DNA of 64,000 bases. Source: Actinomycetota bacterium (lineage in GTDB: Bacteria; Actinomycetota; Thermoleophilia; Miltoncostaeales; Miltoncostaeaceae). The DNA lies in contig VGCE01000001.1 of NCBI GenBank assembly GCA_016870155.1, forward strand, positions 124,001 through 188,000. Reading direction: 5' to 3'. Shown in pieces: positions 54,425 through 63,559 of the stretch (the first letter of the stretch is position 1; each line of letters opens with the position of its first letter). Under the pieces are notes generated by a model that was not told the DNA's origin, did no database searches, and saw only the letters and a list, made by a program, of their open reading frames with translations. The translations under genes and the position numbers were made by a program.

Positions 54425-55389
54425 GGGAGCCCCCGCTCGATCCGCGCGCCGCGCGGGCGGAGGATGCTACCCGCGAGGTGGCGGAGGAGCCATGCCCCCT
54501 GCGCACGGCGTTCCAGCGTGATCGTGATCGCATCATCCACGCCAAGGCCTTCCGGCGGCTCAAGCACAAGACGCAGGTCTTCATCTCCCCGGAGGGCGAC
54601 CACTACCGCACGCGCCTGACCCATACTCTCGAGGTGTCGGCGATCGGGCGCACGGTGGCGCGCGCCATGGGCCTGAACGAGGACCTGGTGGAGGCGATCA
54701 CCATGGGCCATGACCTGGGGCACGCGCCGTTCGGCCACGCCGGCGAGCACGCGCTCGATGACCTGCTGCGCGAGGAGCACGGTCGCCGGTTCCACCACAA
54801 CGAGCAGAGCGTGCGGGTGGTGGAGGTGCTGGAGGGCGACGGACGGGGGCTCAACCTCACGCGTGAGGTGCGCGACGGCATCCGCCACCACACCGGATCG
54901 GGTCGCCCCACCACGCTCGAGGGCCAGATCGTGCGCCTCGTGGACCGCATCGCCTACGTGAACCACGACATCGACGATGCCATCCGCGCGCGCATCATCG
55001 CGCCGTCGGACCTCCCGGCCGACGAGATCGCCGTGCTGGGCGGCACAACAACCGAGCGCATCACCCGGCTGGTCACGGACATCGTCGACAGCTCCGCCGA
55101 CGAGGACGAGATCATGCAGAGCGACGAGGTGGGCGAGGCGTTCCGGTCGCTGCGCACGTACATGTTCCGAGAGGTCTACCTGGCGTCCCCGGCGGCGGAT
55201 GAGGCCGATCGCGCGCGCTACGTGGTGCAGGGTCTGGTGCGCGCCCACATCGCGGACCCATCGCTGCTGCCGCCAGGGGGAGACGACGACCAGGTCACCC
55301 GGGTGACCGACTTCGTGTCGGGAATGACCGACCGCTACGCGCTGCGCGTGCACCGGGAGATCTTCGTGCCCCATGACGGGCCGCTCTGA
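54421..55389 (+). CDS. dgt: dGTP triphosphohydrolase-like HD protein
   Basis: 322 residues. The HD-domain metal residues are in THTLEVSAIGR, GHDLGHAPFGHAGEHAL and HHNEQSVRVVE, with RDGIRHHTG and RLVDRIAYVNHDIDDAI downstream, as in bacterial Dgt homologues that cleave dNTPs to nucleosides and tripolyphosphate. It directly precedes dnaG, as in many actinobacteria, linking dNTP pool control and primase. The stop overlaps dnaG as TGATG. Confidence 0.93.
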   Translation: MREPPLDPRAARAEDATREVAEEPCPLRTAFQRDRDRIIHAKAFRRLKHKTQVFISPEGDHYRTRLTHTLEVSAIGRTVARAMGLNEDLVEAITMGHDLGHAPFGHAGEHALDDLLREEHGRRFHHNEQSVRVVEVLEGDGRGLNLTREVRDGIRHHTGSGRPTTLEGQIVRLVDRIAYVNHDIDDAIRARIIAPSDLPADEIAVLGGTTTERITRLVTDIVDSSADEDEIMQSDEVGEAFRSLRTYMFREVYLASPAADEADRARYVVQGLVRAHIADPSLLPPGGDDDQVTRVTDFVSGMTDRYALRVHREIFVPHDGPL

Positions 55390-57122
55390 TGCCCCGCATC
55401 GCCGACTCCAGCATCGACGAGGTGCGCCGCAATGCCGACCTGGTGGAGCTCGTGCGCGGGCAGGTGCAGCTGGCCCGCCGCGGGGGTCGCTGGTGGGGCC
55501 GCTGCCCGTTCCACGACGAGCGCACCCCGTCGTTCTGCCTCATCCCGCCGGAGAACCGCACCTACTACTGCTACGGATGCGGTGCCACGGGTGATTCGTT
55601 TACGTGGATGCAGGAGCGCGAGGGGGCAGGGTCGTTCATGGAGGCGGTGGAGCAGCTGGCCGAGCGCTTCGGCGTTGACCTGCAGTTCGAGCAGTCGTCG
55701 CCGCAGGACGAGGCCCGCAGACGCGAGAACGAGCGCCTCCGCGAGTTGCTCGACCGCGCCTGTGCCTTCTATGCCGCCATGCTCTGGAAGTCGGACGAGG
55801 CCGCCGAGGCCCGGGAATACCTCGGCGGACGGGGCTTCCCCGAGGACCTCCTGCGCACCTTCCGCGTGGGCTGGGCGCCGCGCGGCGGCACCGCGCTCGC
55901 GGGCCGCGCGATACAGCAGGGCTTCTCGCGCGACCAGCTCGCGCAGGCCGGCCTCGCCCGCGTGCGCGGCGGCACCGCGCAGGACTTCTTCACGGGCCGC
56001 ATCACATTCCCGATCACCGATGCGCGTGGGCGCGTGCAGGGGTTCGGGGCCCGCACCCTCGATCCACATGAGCGCGCGAAGTACGTCAACTCGCCCGAAG
56101 GTGAGCGGTTCCGCAAGCGCGAGATGCTCTTCGGCCTCGATCTCGCGCGCCAGCCGGCCGCCAAGGCCGGGTTCACCGTGGTGAGCGAGGGCTACACCGA
56201 TGTGATGGGGCTGCACCTCGCCGGCGTGCAGGGGGCCGTTGCCTGCATGGGCACCGCCCTCACCACCGCCCAGCTGCGCCTGCTCGCCCGCGTCGCGCCC
56301 GAGGTGCGCCTGTGCTTCGACGCCGACCGTGCCGGCGAGGAGGCCGCACGCCGGACGATCGAGGCGGCGCATGAGGTTCCCGTGCGGCTCGCGGTGGTGG
56401 GGCTACCGCCCGGCAGCGACCCGGGCGAGCTGGCGGCGGAGCGCTCCGGGCGGGAGATCCTCGCCGCGGCGGTGGCCATGGCCGACCCCCTCCTGCCGTG
56501 GCTGGTCGACCGGCGCGTCGCGCGGGTGGGGGAGGGCCCGTCCGACCAGGACCGCGCGCTGTCGGATCTCGGCGAGCTGCTGTCCGGGTTCCCCGAGTCG
56601 GCCGACAAGGATGAAGCCATCAGGCGCGTGACCGCGCTCGGGGTATCGCCCGTGCTGTTCGACCGCTTCATGCGGCGGGTCCAGGGCTCGGGCACCACCG
56701 GGCGCCCGCGCCGCGAGCGCGAGCAGGGCGAGGACCATGGGTCGGAGCCGCCATCCCTCGATGAGGCGCGCGAGCGCCGCTTGCTCGCGCTGGCTATCGC
56801 CATGCCCACCGCCGGCAAGCCCATGCTCGAGGGGATGAGGGATGACCACCTCAGATCACCCGAGCATCGCCGTGCCCGTGCGTTGATCGCCGCGGGGGCC
56901 GAGGGCTGGCCTCCCGAGATGGCGCCGCTGGAGGCCGCCCTGAGAGCCGAGGCGGCCGACGGCGGCACCGAGGAGGAGCTCAAGGACGCCTATCTGCGCG
57001 TGGAGAAGCGGGCGCTCGAGCGCGGGATGCTGGCGGCGCGCTCATCGGGTGACGAGGCGGAGTTCCTGCGCATGCAGGCGATGGTGAAGAGGGTGGAGGC
57101 CGCCCTCAGGAGCTCGGCCTAG
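55389..57122 (+). CDS. dnaG: DNA primase
   Basis: 577 residues. The CHC2 zinc ribbon uses C39, H42, C61 and C64 (RCPFH...CYGCG). The TOPRIM core follows with VSEGYTDVMGLH and CFDADRAGEEA, then a C-terminal helicase-interaction region from about residue 440. It makes RNA primers for replication. The widely seen dnaG-sigA linkage is broken here. The stop shares CTAG with the convergent unknown gene. Confidence 0.95.
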   Translation: MPRIADSSIDEVRRNADLVELVRGQVQLARRGGRWWGRCPFHDERTPSFCLIPPENRTYYCYGCGATGDSFTWMQEREGAGSFMEAVEQLAERFGVDLQFEQSSPQDEARRRENERLRELLDRACAFYAAMLWKSDEAAEAREYLGGRGFPEDLLRTFRVGWAPRGGTALAGRAIQQGFSRDQLAQAGLARVRGGTAQDFFTGRITFPITDARGRVQGFGARTLDPHERAKYVNSPEGERFRKREMLFGLDLARQPAAKAGFTVVSEGYTDVMGLHLAGVQGAVACMGTALTTAQLRLLARVAPEVRLCFDADRAGEEAARRTIEAAHEVPVRLAVVGLPPGSDPGELAAERSGREILAAAVAMADPLLPWLVDRRVARVGEGPSDQDRALSDLGELLSGFPESADKDEAIRRVTALGVSPVLFDRFMRRVQGSGTTGRPRREREQGEDHGSEPPSLDEARERRLLALAIAMPTAGKPMLEGMRDDHLRSPEHRRARALIAAGAEGWPPEMAPLEAALRAEAADGGTEEELKDAYLRVEKRALERGMLAARSSGDEAEFLRMQAMVKRVEAALRSSA

Positions 57123-57592
57123 GAGATCACCGCAAGCGCGGCGGCCCGTATTGGGGTCTCGCCGTCGAGCAGGGTGACGGTGGCGGTCACGGCGTACCCC
57201 GTCATGCCATCGGGCCGACGGACGGACGGTCCGATCCACGAGATCCCGGGTGCTCTCCCGAGCATCTCCGCCCGGGCAGCCCATGCGAGCACCCTGGCCA
57301 GCGCGAGGGCGCCGGGGCTCGCCGCTCCGCGCCGGCCGCGGGCCACCACGTACGAGTCGTGCGCCTGCACGCACGCGATGAGGGTGAGGGGGTCAAGGGG
57401 GTCATCGGGATCGAGCACGATCGCATGGATGACCAGATCGGGCTCGCCACCCGCGTCGGTCTTGGGTCGCAGGGACGGTGCCAGCTCGCGCAGCCTCGCC
57501 CCGACCGCGAACCCGATCCCCCTCGCCGCATTGACGAGCTCGGGATCCAGACCCGCGGCGGGGTCGGGGCCGTCGGGAAGACGGATGCCCAC
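57119..57592 (-). CDS. Protein of unknown function
   Basis: 157 residues, not recognised. It has an alternating alpha/beta composition: an N-terminal helix (ELVNAARGIGFAVGARLREL), a strand-rich centre (DLVIHAIVLDPDDPLDPLTLIACVQ split by loops), a helix (ALALARVLAWAARAEML) and terminal strands (GYAVTATVTLL, PIRAAALAVIS). No signal peptide, cysteines or catalytic motif stand out. The GTG start is 18 bases from an AGGAG that overlaps the upstream stop, so the start is weakly supported. It meets dnaG tail-to-tail on a shared CTAG. Confidence 0.6.
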   Translation of the reverse strand: MGIRLPDGPDPAAGLDPELVNAARGIGFAVGARLRELAPSLRPKTDAGGEPDLVIHAIVLDPDDPLDPLTLIACVQAHDSYVVARGRRGAASPGALALARVLAWAARAEMLGRAPGISWIGPSVRRPDGMTGYAVTATVTLLDGETPIRAAALAVIS

Positions 57593-57613
57593 CCGACGGC
57601 CCCGGAATCGCTC

Positions 57614-57796
57614 CTAGGCGGCGTCGGCGGCGGCGTCCGCCGAGTCGCTCACGGCCTCGTCGATCGCGTCGGCGCCATCCGCGGTGACCTCGGTGAAGGT
57701 GAACTCGTCGGGCTCACCGCCGAGGCGCTCGCGCACGAACCAGTAGACGAGGGCCCCGATGCCAACCAGGGCGAGCAGCTTGATGAAGGTCTTCAT
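57614..57796 (-). CDS. Small single-pass membrane protein
   Basis: 60 residues: one membrane helix (FIKLLALVGIGALVYWFV) after a two-lysine N-terminus, then a short basic patch (RERLGG) and an acidic, Ala/Asp-rich tail. No family assigned. ATG 57796 has GAGGAG four bases upstream, which decides the start over in-frame codons further out. Probable -10: TAGCGT (minus strand, 57829-57824). It may form a unit with the unknown gene that follows 21 bases later. Confidence 0.65.
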   Translation of the reverse strand: MKTFIKLLALVGIGALVYWFVRERLGGEPDEFTFTEVTADGADAIDEAVSDSADAAADAA

Positions 57797-58007
57797 GTTT
57801 CTCCTCGGATTGCAACCCGTAGACACGCTAACACGCGGTGCCCAGGGCGGCGACACCCCCGCCGGGGGGGGCGGCCGCGCCGGCGTGCGGTGGCCGGCGG
57901 TTCCATTGGCTCATGGACGCCGTCGGGGCCGACGACGTGCTGGGCGCGGGCACATGACCCCGCGAGATCGCCGCACGCGGAGTGGGCTCTTGCCTGTCCG
58001 CCGACGG

Positions 58008-58988
58008 CTAGTCGACCCGCATCACCACCTTGCCGACGACGGCGTCGGCCTCCACGTGGGCATGGGCAGCAACGACGTCGTCCATGGCCACTACCCGGTC
58101 GATCACCGGGGAGAGCACTCCGTCTTCGAAGAGCGGCATCGCCCAGTGGGCGAACTCGCCCATGATGAGCGCCTTCTCCTCCGTGGAGCGCCCCCGCAGG
58201 GTGGATGCCGCGATGGTCCCCTGCGCGGCGAGCAGGGCTCCCATGTCGAGTTCCGCCCGTCGCCCTCCCACGAGGCCGGTCAGCACGATGCGACCCCCGC
58301 GCGCCAGACAGGCGACGTTGTCGTGGAGGTACTTCGCGCCGACGAGGTCGAGGATCACGTCGGCTCCATGGGCGCCGGTCATCTCCTGCACCGCCGGGGC
58401 GAACCCGTCACCCCCGACCACGAGGGGCTCGGCGCCGTAGGGCTCGCCGGCCGCCGCGCGCCCGGGCGAGCGCGATGTGCCGATGCACCGCGCGCCGATG
58501 GCGCGGCAGATCTGCGCGGCGGCGGTGCCCACCCCGCTGGCGACCGAATGCACGAGTGCCACGTCACCCGCGCAGAGCCCGCCGAGTCTCACCAGTCCCT
58601 GGTACGCGGTGATGAACACCTCCGGGATCGCCGCCGCGTCGGTCCACGACATCCCATCCGGGATCGGCATGCAGTTGCACGCCGGCACTGCCAGCAGCTC
58701 CGCGTACGCGCCCCCGCCCACGAGGCACATCACGCGGTCGCCGATGCGCAGCGTGGTGTCCGTGCCGGGGGCGATGTCCACCACCTCGCCCACCGCCTCG
58801 AGCCCCAGAACGTCGCTGACGCCCGGGGGCGGGGGATAGAGCCCGCGCCGCTGCATGATGTCGGCGCGGTTTACCGCAGTGGCCCTCACCCGCAGCAGGA
58901 CCTCCCCGCGACCGATCGCGGGGTCGGGCACGTCGGCCATCGCCATCACCTCGGGCGCACCCGGCTGCGTCACCACCACGGCCCTCAT
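58008..58988 (-). CDS. NADPH:quinone oxidoreductase family protein
   Basis: 326-residue medium-chain dehydrogenase/reductase without catalytic zinc ligands, closest in pattern to the PIG3-like quinone oxidoreductases: MRAVVVTQPGAPEVM, TAVNRADIMQRRGLYPPPPG and the dinucleotide motif VHSVASGVGTAAAQICRA. It reduces quinones or other electrophiles with NADPH. ATG 58988 follows TAGGCT by six bases (leaderless). Downstream is a 211-base gap with no gene. Confidence 0.88.
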   Translation of the reverse strand: MRAVVVTQPGAPEVMAMADVPDPAIGRGEVLLRVRATAVNRADIMQRRGLYPPPPGVSDVLGLEAVGEVVDIAPGTDTTLRIGDRVMCLVGGGAYAELLAVPACNCMPIPDGMSWTDAAAIPEVFITAYQGLVRLGGLCAGDVALVHSVASGVGTAAAQICRAIGARCIGTSRSPGRAAAGEPYGAEPLVVGGDGFAPAVQEMTGAHGADVILDLVGAKYLHDNVACLARGGRIVLTGLVGGRRAELDMGALLAAQGTIAASTLRGRSTEEKALIMGEFAHWAMPLFEDGVLSPVIDRVVAMDDVVAAHAHVEADAVVGKVVMRVD

Positions 58989-59000
58989 GCGCCAAGCCTA
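58989..59000 (-). promoter_or_regulatory. Quinone oxidoreductase -10 element, leaderless
   Basis: TAGGCT on the minus strand (plus positions 58995-59000) lies six bases before the ATG. Confidence 0.5.
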
Positions 59001-59025
59001 TCCGCGCGCATGCGGGGGCACTCGA

Positions 59026-59110
59026 TGGGGACGGTGGGATTCGAACCCACACCCGGGGTGAACCGGAGCGGAGTTTGAGTCCGCCGCGTCTACCGTTCCG
59101 CCACGTCCCC
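59026..59110 (-). tRNA. tRNA-Leu (anticodon CAA)
   Basis: Class II tRNA with a 7-bp acceptor stem GGGGACG/CGTCCCC, anticodon stem GCGGA/TCCGC closing the loop CTCAAAC (anticodon CAA at 59077-59075), a long variable arm and a T-arm GGTTCGAATCC. It reads UUG. The discriminator is A and CCA is not encoded. It lies 19 bases downstream of the malic enzyme gene on the same strand. Confidence 0.95.
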
Positions 59111-59129
59111 GGCGGTCAGTACCCGAGCG

Positions 59130-60551
<1,422 letters not shown>

Positions 60552-60577
60552 GGGTCCTCCACGTAGACGAGGGCGGG

Positions 60578-60634
60578 ACACTACCCACCGATCAGGGATT
60601 CCCCCACGGGTACGTGACCCCTGCCGGATAGACT
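60578..60634. promoter_or_regulatory. Divergent -10 elements, malic enzyme and polA
   Basis: Minus-strand TAGTGT (plus positions 60578-60583) gives the malic enzyme mRNA a leader of about 20 bases with a Shine-Dalgarno. Plus-strand TAGACT (60629-60634) is seven bases before the polA GTG, so polA is leaderless. Confidence 0.5.
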
Positions 60635-60641
60635 CGCCCGC

Positions 60642-63260
60642 GTGAGCACGGACGCCATCAACCCCGCCGGCGAGATCCTGCTCATCGACGGCTACAGCCT
60701 GGCCTTCAGGGCGTTCTTCGCCCTGCCCGAGAGCATCACCCGACAGGACGGCATGCCCACCAATGCCCTGTACGGGCTGGCCGCCATGACGATCAAGGTG
60801 ATCGAGGAGGAGAAGCCCTCGCGGGTGATCGTGGCGTGGGACCCCTCCGGCAAGACATTCCGCGACGAGATCTACCCCGAGTACAAGGCCGGTCGCTCCG
60901 CCACCCCCGAGGGGTTCAAGGCCCAGTCCCCGTACTTCCGCGATCTCATGGAGGCCTTCGGCGCCGTGAACATCGAGAAGGAGGGATTCGAGGCCGATGA
61001 CGTGATCGGAACCCTCGCGCGACGGGCGTCGGATGCCGGGCAGCGGGTCACCATCCTCACCGGCGATCGCGATGCCCTGCAGCTGGTGGACGCCAACGTG
61101 AGCGTGCTCGCCACCGGGAGGGGGGTCACCGACACCACGCGCTATGACGAGGCCAAGGTGGAGGAGCGCTACGGCGTGCCACCCCCGAAGATGCCCGATC
61201 TGCGGGGAATGATCGGCGACTCCAGCGACAACCTGCCCGGCGTGCCCGGCATCGGCGAGAAGACCGCCGCCCAGCTGATGGCCAAGTACGGATCGCTCGA
61301 GGAGGTCCTGGCCCACGCCGACGAGCAGACCCCGAAGCGCAGGGAGAACCTCATCGAGCACGCCGACATGGCGCGCATGTGCCGGGACCTCTCCGTGATC
61401 GACGTCAACGTGCCGCTCGACCTCGAGCCCGGCGACGCACCGCTCATCACGCGCGACGCCGAGCGGCTGGCTGCACTGCAGGCGGCATTCCAGGAGTTCG
61501 AGTTCCGCACCCTCGCCCGCAGGGTGTCCGAGCTCGCCAGCGATTCCCCCGGGGGCGGCGCGGCCGACGGCGATGGCGCGGGCGGGGGCACCGCACCCGC
61601 GATCGAGGTGCAGGAGGAGTCGCCCGAAGCCCTTGCGATGTCGCTCGCAGGCGGCGAGGCGGCCGCGATCGCGCTCATGGGAGACGCCCTTGCGGTGGTG
61701 GCCGGCGACGGCCCCGCCCGTGCGGTGGCGCTGGGGGAGGGTGCCGACCCGGCCATCGGGCCGGTGGTGTCAGCCGCGCCGTGGTCGGCGCACGATGCCA
61801 AGGCGATCCTGCGCCGCGGACGCCTCGATGGTCCGCTGCCGGAGCACGACACCATGATCGCCGCATACCTGCTGCAGCCCCGGCGGCGGCAGTACCTGCT
61901 CGACGAGCTGGCTGAGGAGGAGGGCGTTGCCATGCACGCCGAGGGCGCGGGCGACGACGCCTGCGCGGCCGCGGCCGCCGCGGCATCGGTTCGCCACCTG
62001 CGCCCGATTCAGGAGCAGCGCATGTCCGACGAGGGCCTCGGGCCGCTCTTCCGGGACATCGAGATGCCGCTGATCGGCGTGCTGGTGTCGATGGAGAACC
62101 TGGGCGTGGCGATCGACGTGGCGCGACTCGAGGAGATCCAGCGGCAGATGCAGGCGGAGATCTCCGAGCTCACCGAGAAGATCCACGATCTCGCCGGCGG
62201 GCCCTTCACCATCGACTCGCCCAAGCAGCTGGCCGAGGTGCTGTTCGAGCGGCTCGGGCTTCCCGCGGGACGCAAGGGCAAGACCGGCTACTCCACCGAC
62301 CGGCGCGTGCTGCGCTCGCTCGAGGACAAGCACCCCATCGTGCCGCTGGTCGTGCGCTACCGCGAGCTGGTGAAGCTCGAGGGCACGTACCTGGCCCCGC
62401 TGCCGGGGCTGGTTGATCCGGCCGACGGGCGCATCCACACCACCTTCAACCAGACCGTGGCCGAGACCGGCCGGCTGTCGTCCACCAACCCGAACCTGCA
62501 GAACATCCCCGTGCGCACCGAGGCCGGGCGCGAGATCCGCGATGCCTTCGTGGCGGGCGAGGGCTTCACCCTCATGAGCTGCGACTACTCGCAGGTGGAG
62601 CTGCGAATTCTCGCGCACTGCTCCGGCGAGCCCGCGCTGCGCGACGCCTTCGCCGAGGGCAGAGACGTGCATGCTGCCACGGCGTCAGAGGTGTTCGGGG
62701 TGCCCCTTGACGACATGGACCGGGAGGTGCGCGACCGCGCCAAGGCCGTCAACTTCGGGATCATCTACGGCATCTCCGACTTCGGGCTGGCGGAGCAGCT
62801 GGGAATTCCCCGTGCCGATGCGCGCGAGTACATCGAGACCTACCTCGCGCGCTATCCGCGGGTGGAGGCCTTCGTGGCGTCGACGATCGCCCAGGCCACT
62901 GAGGATGGTTACGTCACCACGCTCCTCGGCCGCCGGCGTGCGATCCCCGAGCTCACCGCCCGCACCCAGCAGCAACGCCAGCTGGGAGAGCGCCTGGCGG
63001 TTAACACCCTCATCCAGGGGTCGGCCGCCGACATCATCAAGATCGCCATGATCTCGGCATATGCGGCCATAGCCGAGTCGGGCACCGGCGCCCGCATGGT
63101 GCTGCAGATCCACGACGAGCTGCTCGTGGAGTGCCCCCCGGACGTCGTCGACCCGGTGCGCGCCATCGTGGTGGACGCCATGACGGACGCCTACGACCTC
63201 GACCCGCCGCTGGCCGTGGAGGTGGGCGTGGGGCCCACCTGGCTCAAGGCGAAGGCGTGA
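60642..63260 (+). CDS. polA: DNA polymerase I
   Basis: 872 residues. The 5'-3' exonuclease domain (1-300) has GDRDALQLVDANV and IGDSSDNLPGVPGIGEKTAAQL. The middle exonuclease-like domain keeps late fragments (HDAKAIL, DTMIAAYLLQPRRRQYLLDEL) but lacks the Exo I DxE, so proofreading is probably lost. The polymerase domain has TGRLSSTNPNLQNIPVRTE, SCDYSQVELRILAH and QIHDELLVE. It fills repair and Okazaki gaps. The GTG start is leaderless. The stop overlaps the next gene as GTGA. Confidence 0.96.
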   Translation: MSTDAINPAGEILLIDGYSLAFRAFFALPESITRQDGMPTNALYGLAAMTIKVIEEEKPSRVIVAWDPSGKTFRDEIYPEYKAGRSATPEGFKAQSPYFRDLMEAFGAVNIEKEGFEADDVIGTLARRASDAGQRVTILTGDRDALQLVDANVSVLATGRGVTDTTRYDEAKVEERYGVPPPKMPDLRGMIGDSSDNLPGVPGIGEKTAAQLMAKYGSLEEVLAHADEQTPKRRENLIEHADMARMCRDLSVIDVNVPLDLEPGDAPLITRDAERLAALQAAFQEFEFRTLARRVSELASDSPGGGAADGDGAGGGTAPAIEVQEESPEALAMSLAGGEAAAIALMGDALAVVAGDGPARAVALGEGADPAIGPVVSAAPWSAHDAKAILRRGRLDGPLPEHDTMIAAYLLQPRRRQYLLDELAEEEGVAMHAEGAGDDACAAAAAAASVRHLRPIQEQRMSDEGLGPLFRDIEMPLIGVLVSMENLGVAIDVARLEEIQRQMQAEISELTEKIHDLAGGPFTIDSPKQLAEVLFERLGLPAGRKGKTGYSTDRRVLRSLEDKHPIVPLVVRYRELVKLEGTYLAPLPGLVDPADGRIHTTFNQTVAETGRLSSTNPNLQNIPVRTEAGREIRDAFVAGEGFTLMSCDYSQVELRILAHCSGEPALRDAFAEGRDVHAATASEVFGVPLDDMDREVRDRAKAVNFGIIYGISDFGLAEQLGIPRADAREYIETYLARYPRVEAFVASTIAQATEDGYVTTLLGRRRAIPELTARTQQQRQLGERLAVNTLIQGSAADIIKIAMISAYAAIAESGTGARMVLQIHDELLVECPPDVVDPVRAIVVDAMTDAYDLDPPLAVEVGVGPTWLKAKA

Positions 63261-63472
63261 GCAAGGGGTCCGCCGCGGCCCGCGGGCCCGCCGAGCCCCC
63301 CGAGCCCGGGCTCGACCCCTACCGCGTACTGGAAGTGCACGCCGACGCCCGGCCAGAGGTGATCGAGGCGGCGTTCACGGTGCTGCGCGAGATCGCCTGC
63401 CGCGACGAGGCCGACGGCGCCCGGCAGCTGGTGCGGCTCACCTGGGCCCGACGGGTACTGCTCGATCCCTGA
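63257..63472 (+). CDS. Short J-domain-like protein lacking HPD
   Basis: 71 residues. After a Pro/Ala/Gly-rich start, LDPYRVLEVHADARPEVIEAAFTVLREIA resembles helices I-II of a J domain (yYxvLgv.pdA...ik.Ayr.La), and LVRLTWARRVLLDP resembles helix III ending in the LxDP motif. The HPD tripeptide needed to stimulate DnaK is missing and the loop is replaced by CRDEADGA. GTG 63257 overlaps the polA stop as GTGA. Function unknown; a partner-binding J-like role is possible. Confidence 0.65.
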   Translation: MSKGSAAARGPAEPPEPGLDPYRVLEVHADARPEVIEAAFTVLREIACRDEADGARQLVRLTWARRVLLDP

Positions 63473-63479
63473 TTTCCAC

Positions 63480-63485
63480 TACATT
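63480..63485 (+). promoter_or_regulatory. Possible rpsA -10 element
   Basis: TACATT, eight bases after the J-like gene, would give a leader of about 68 bases before rpsA. The -35 position (TACTGC) is weak. Confidence 0.3.
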
Positions 63486-63559
63486 GCCGGGTCCCGCAAC
63501 CCAACCCCGGGTGGCGCATCCCTGCGCGCATCCCGGCCAGCAAGGACAACTACGCGACG

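Noticed and set aside
60552-61361. N-terminal extension of the malic enzyme on the minus strand
   Set aside because: It lies antisense to polA, shows no similarity to ACT or malic domains, and a GGAGG points to GTG 60551.
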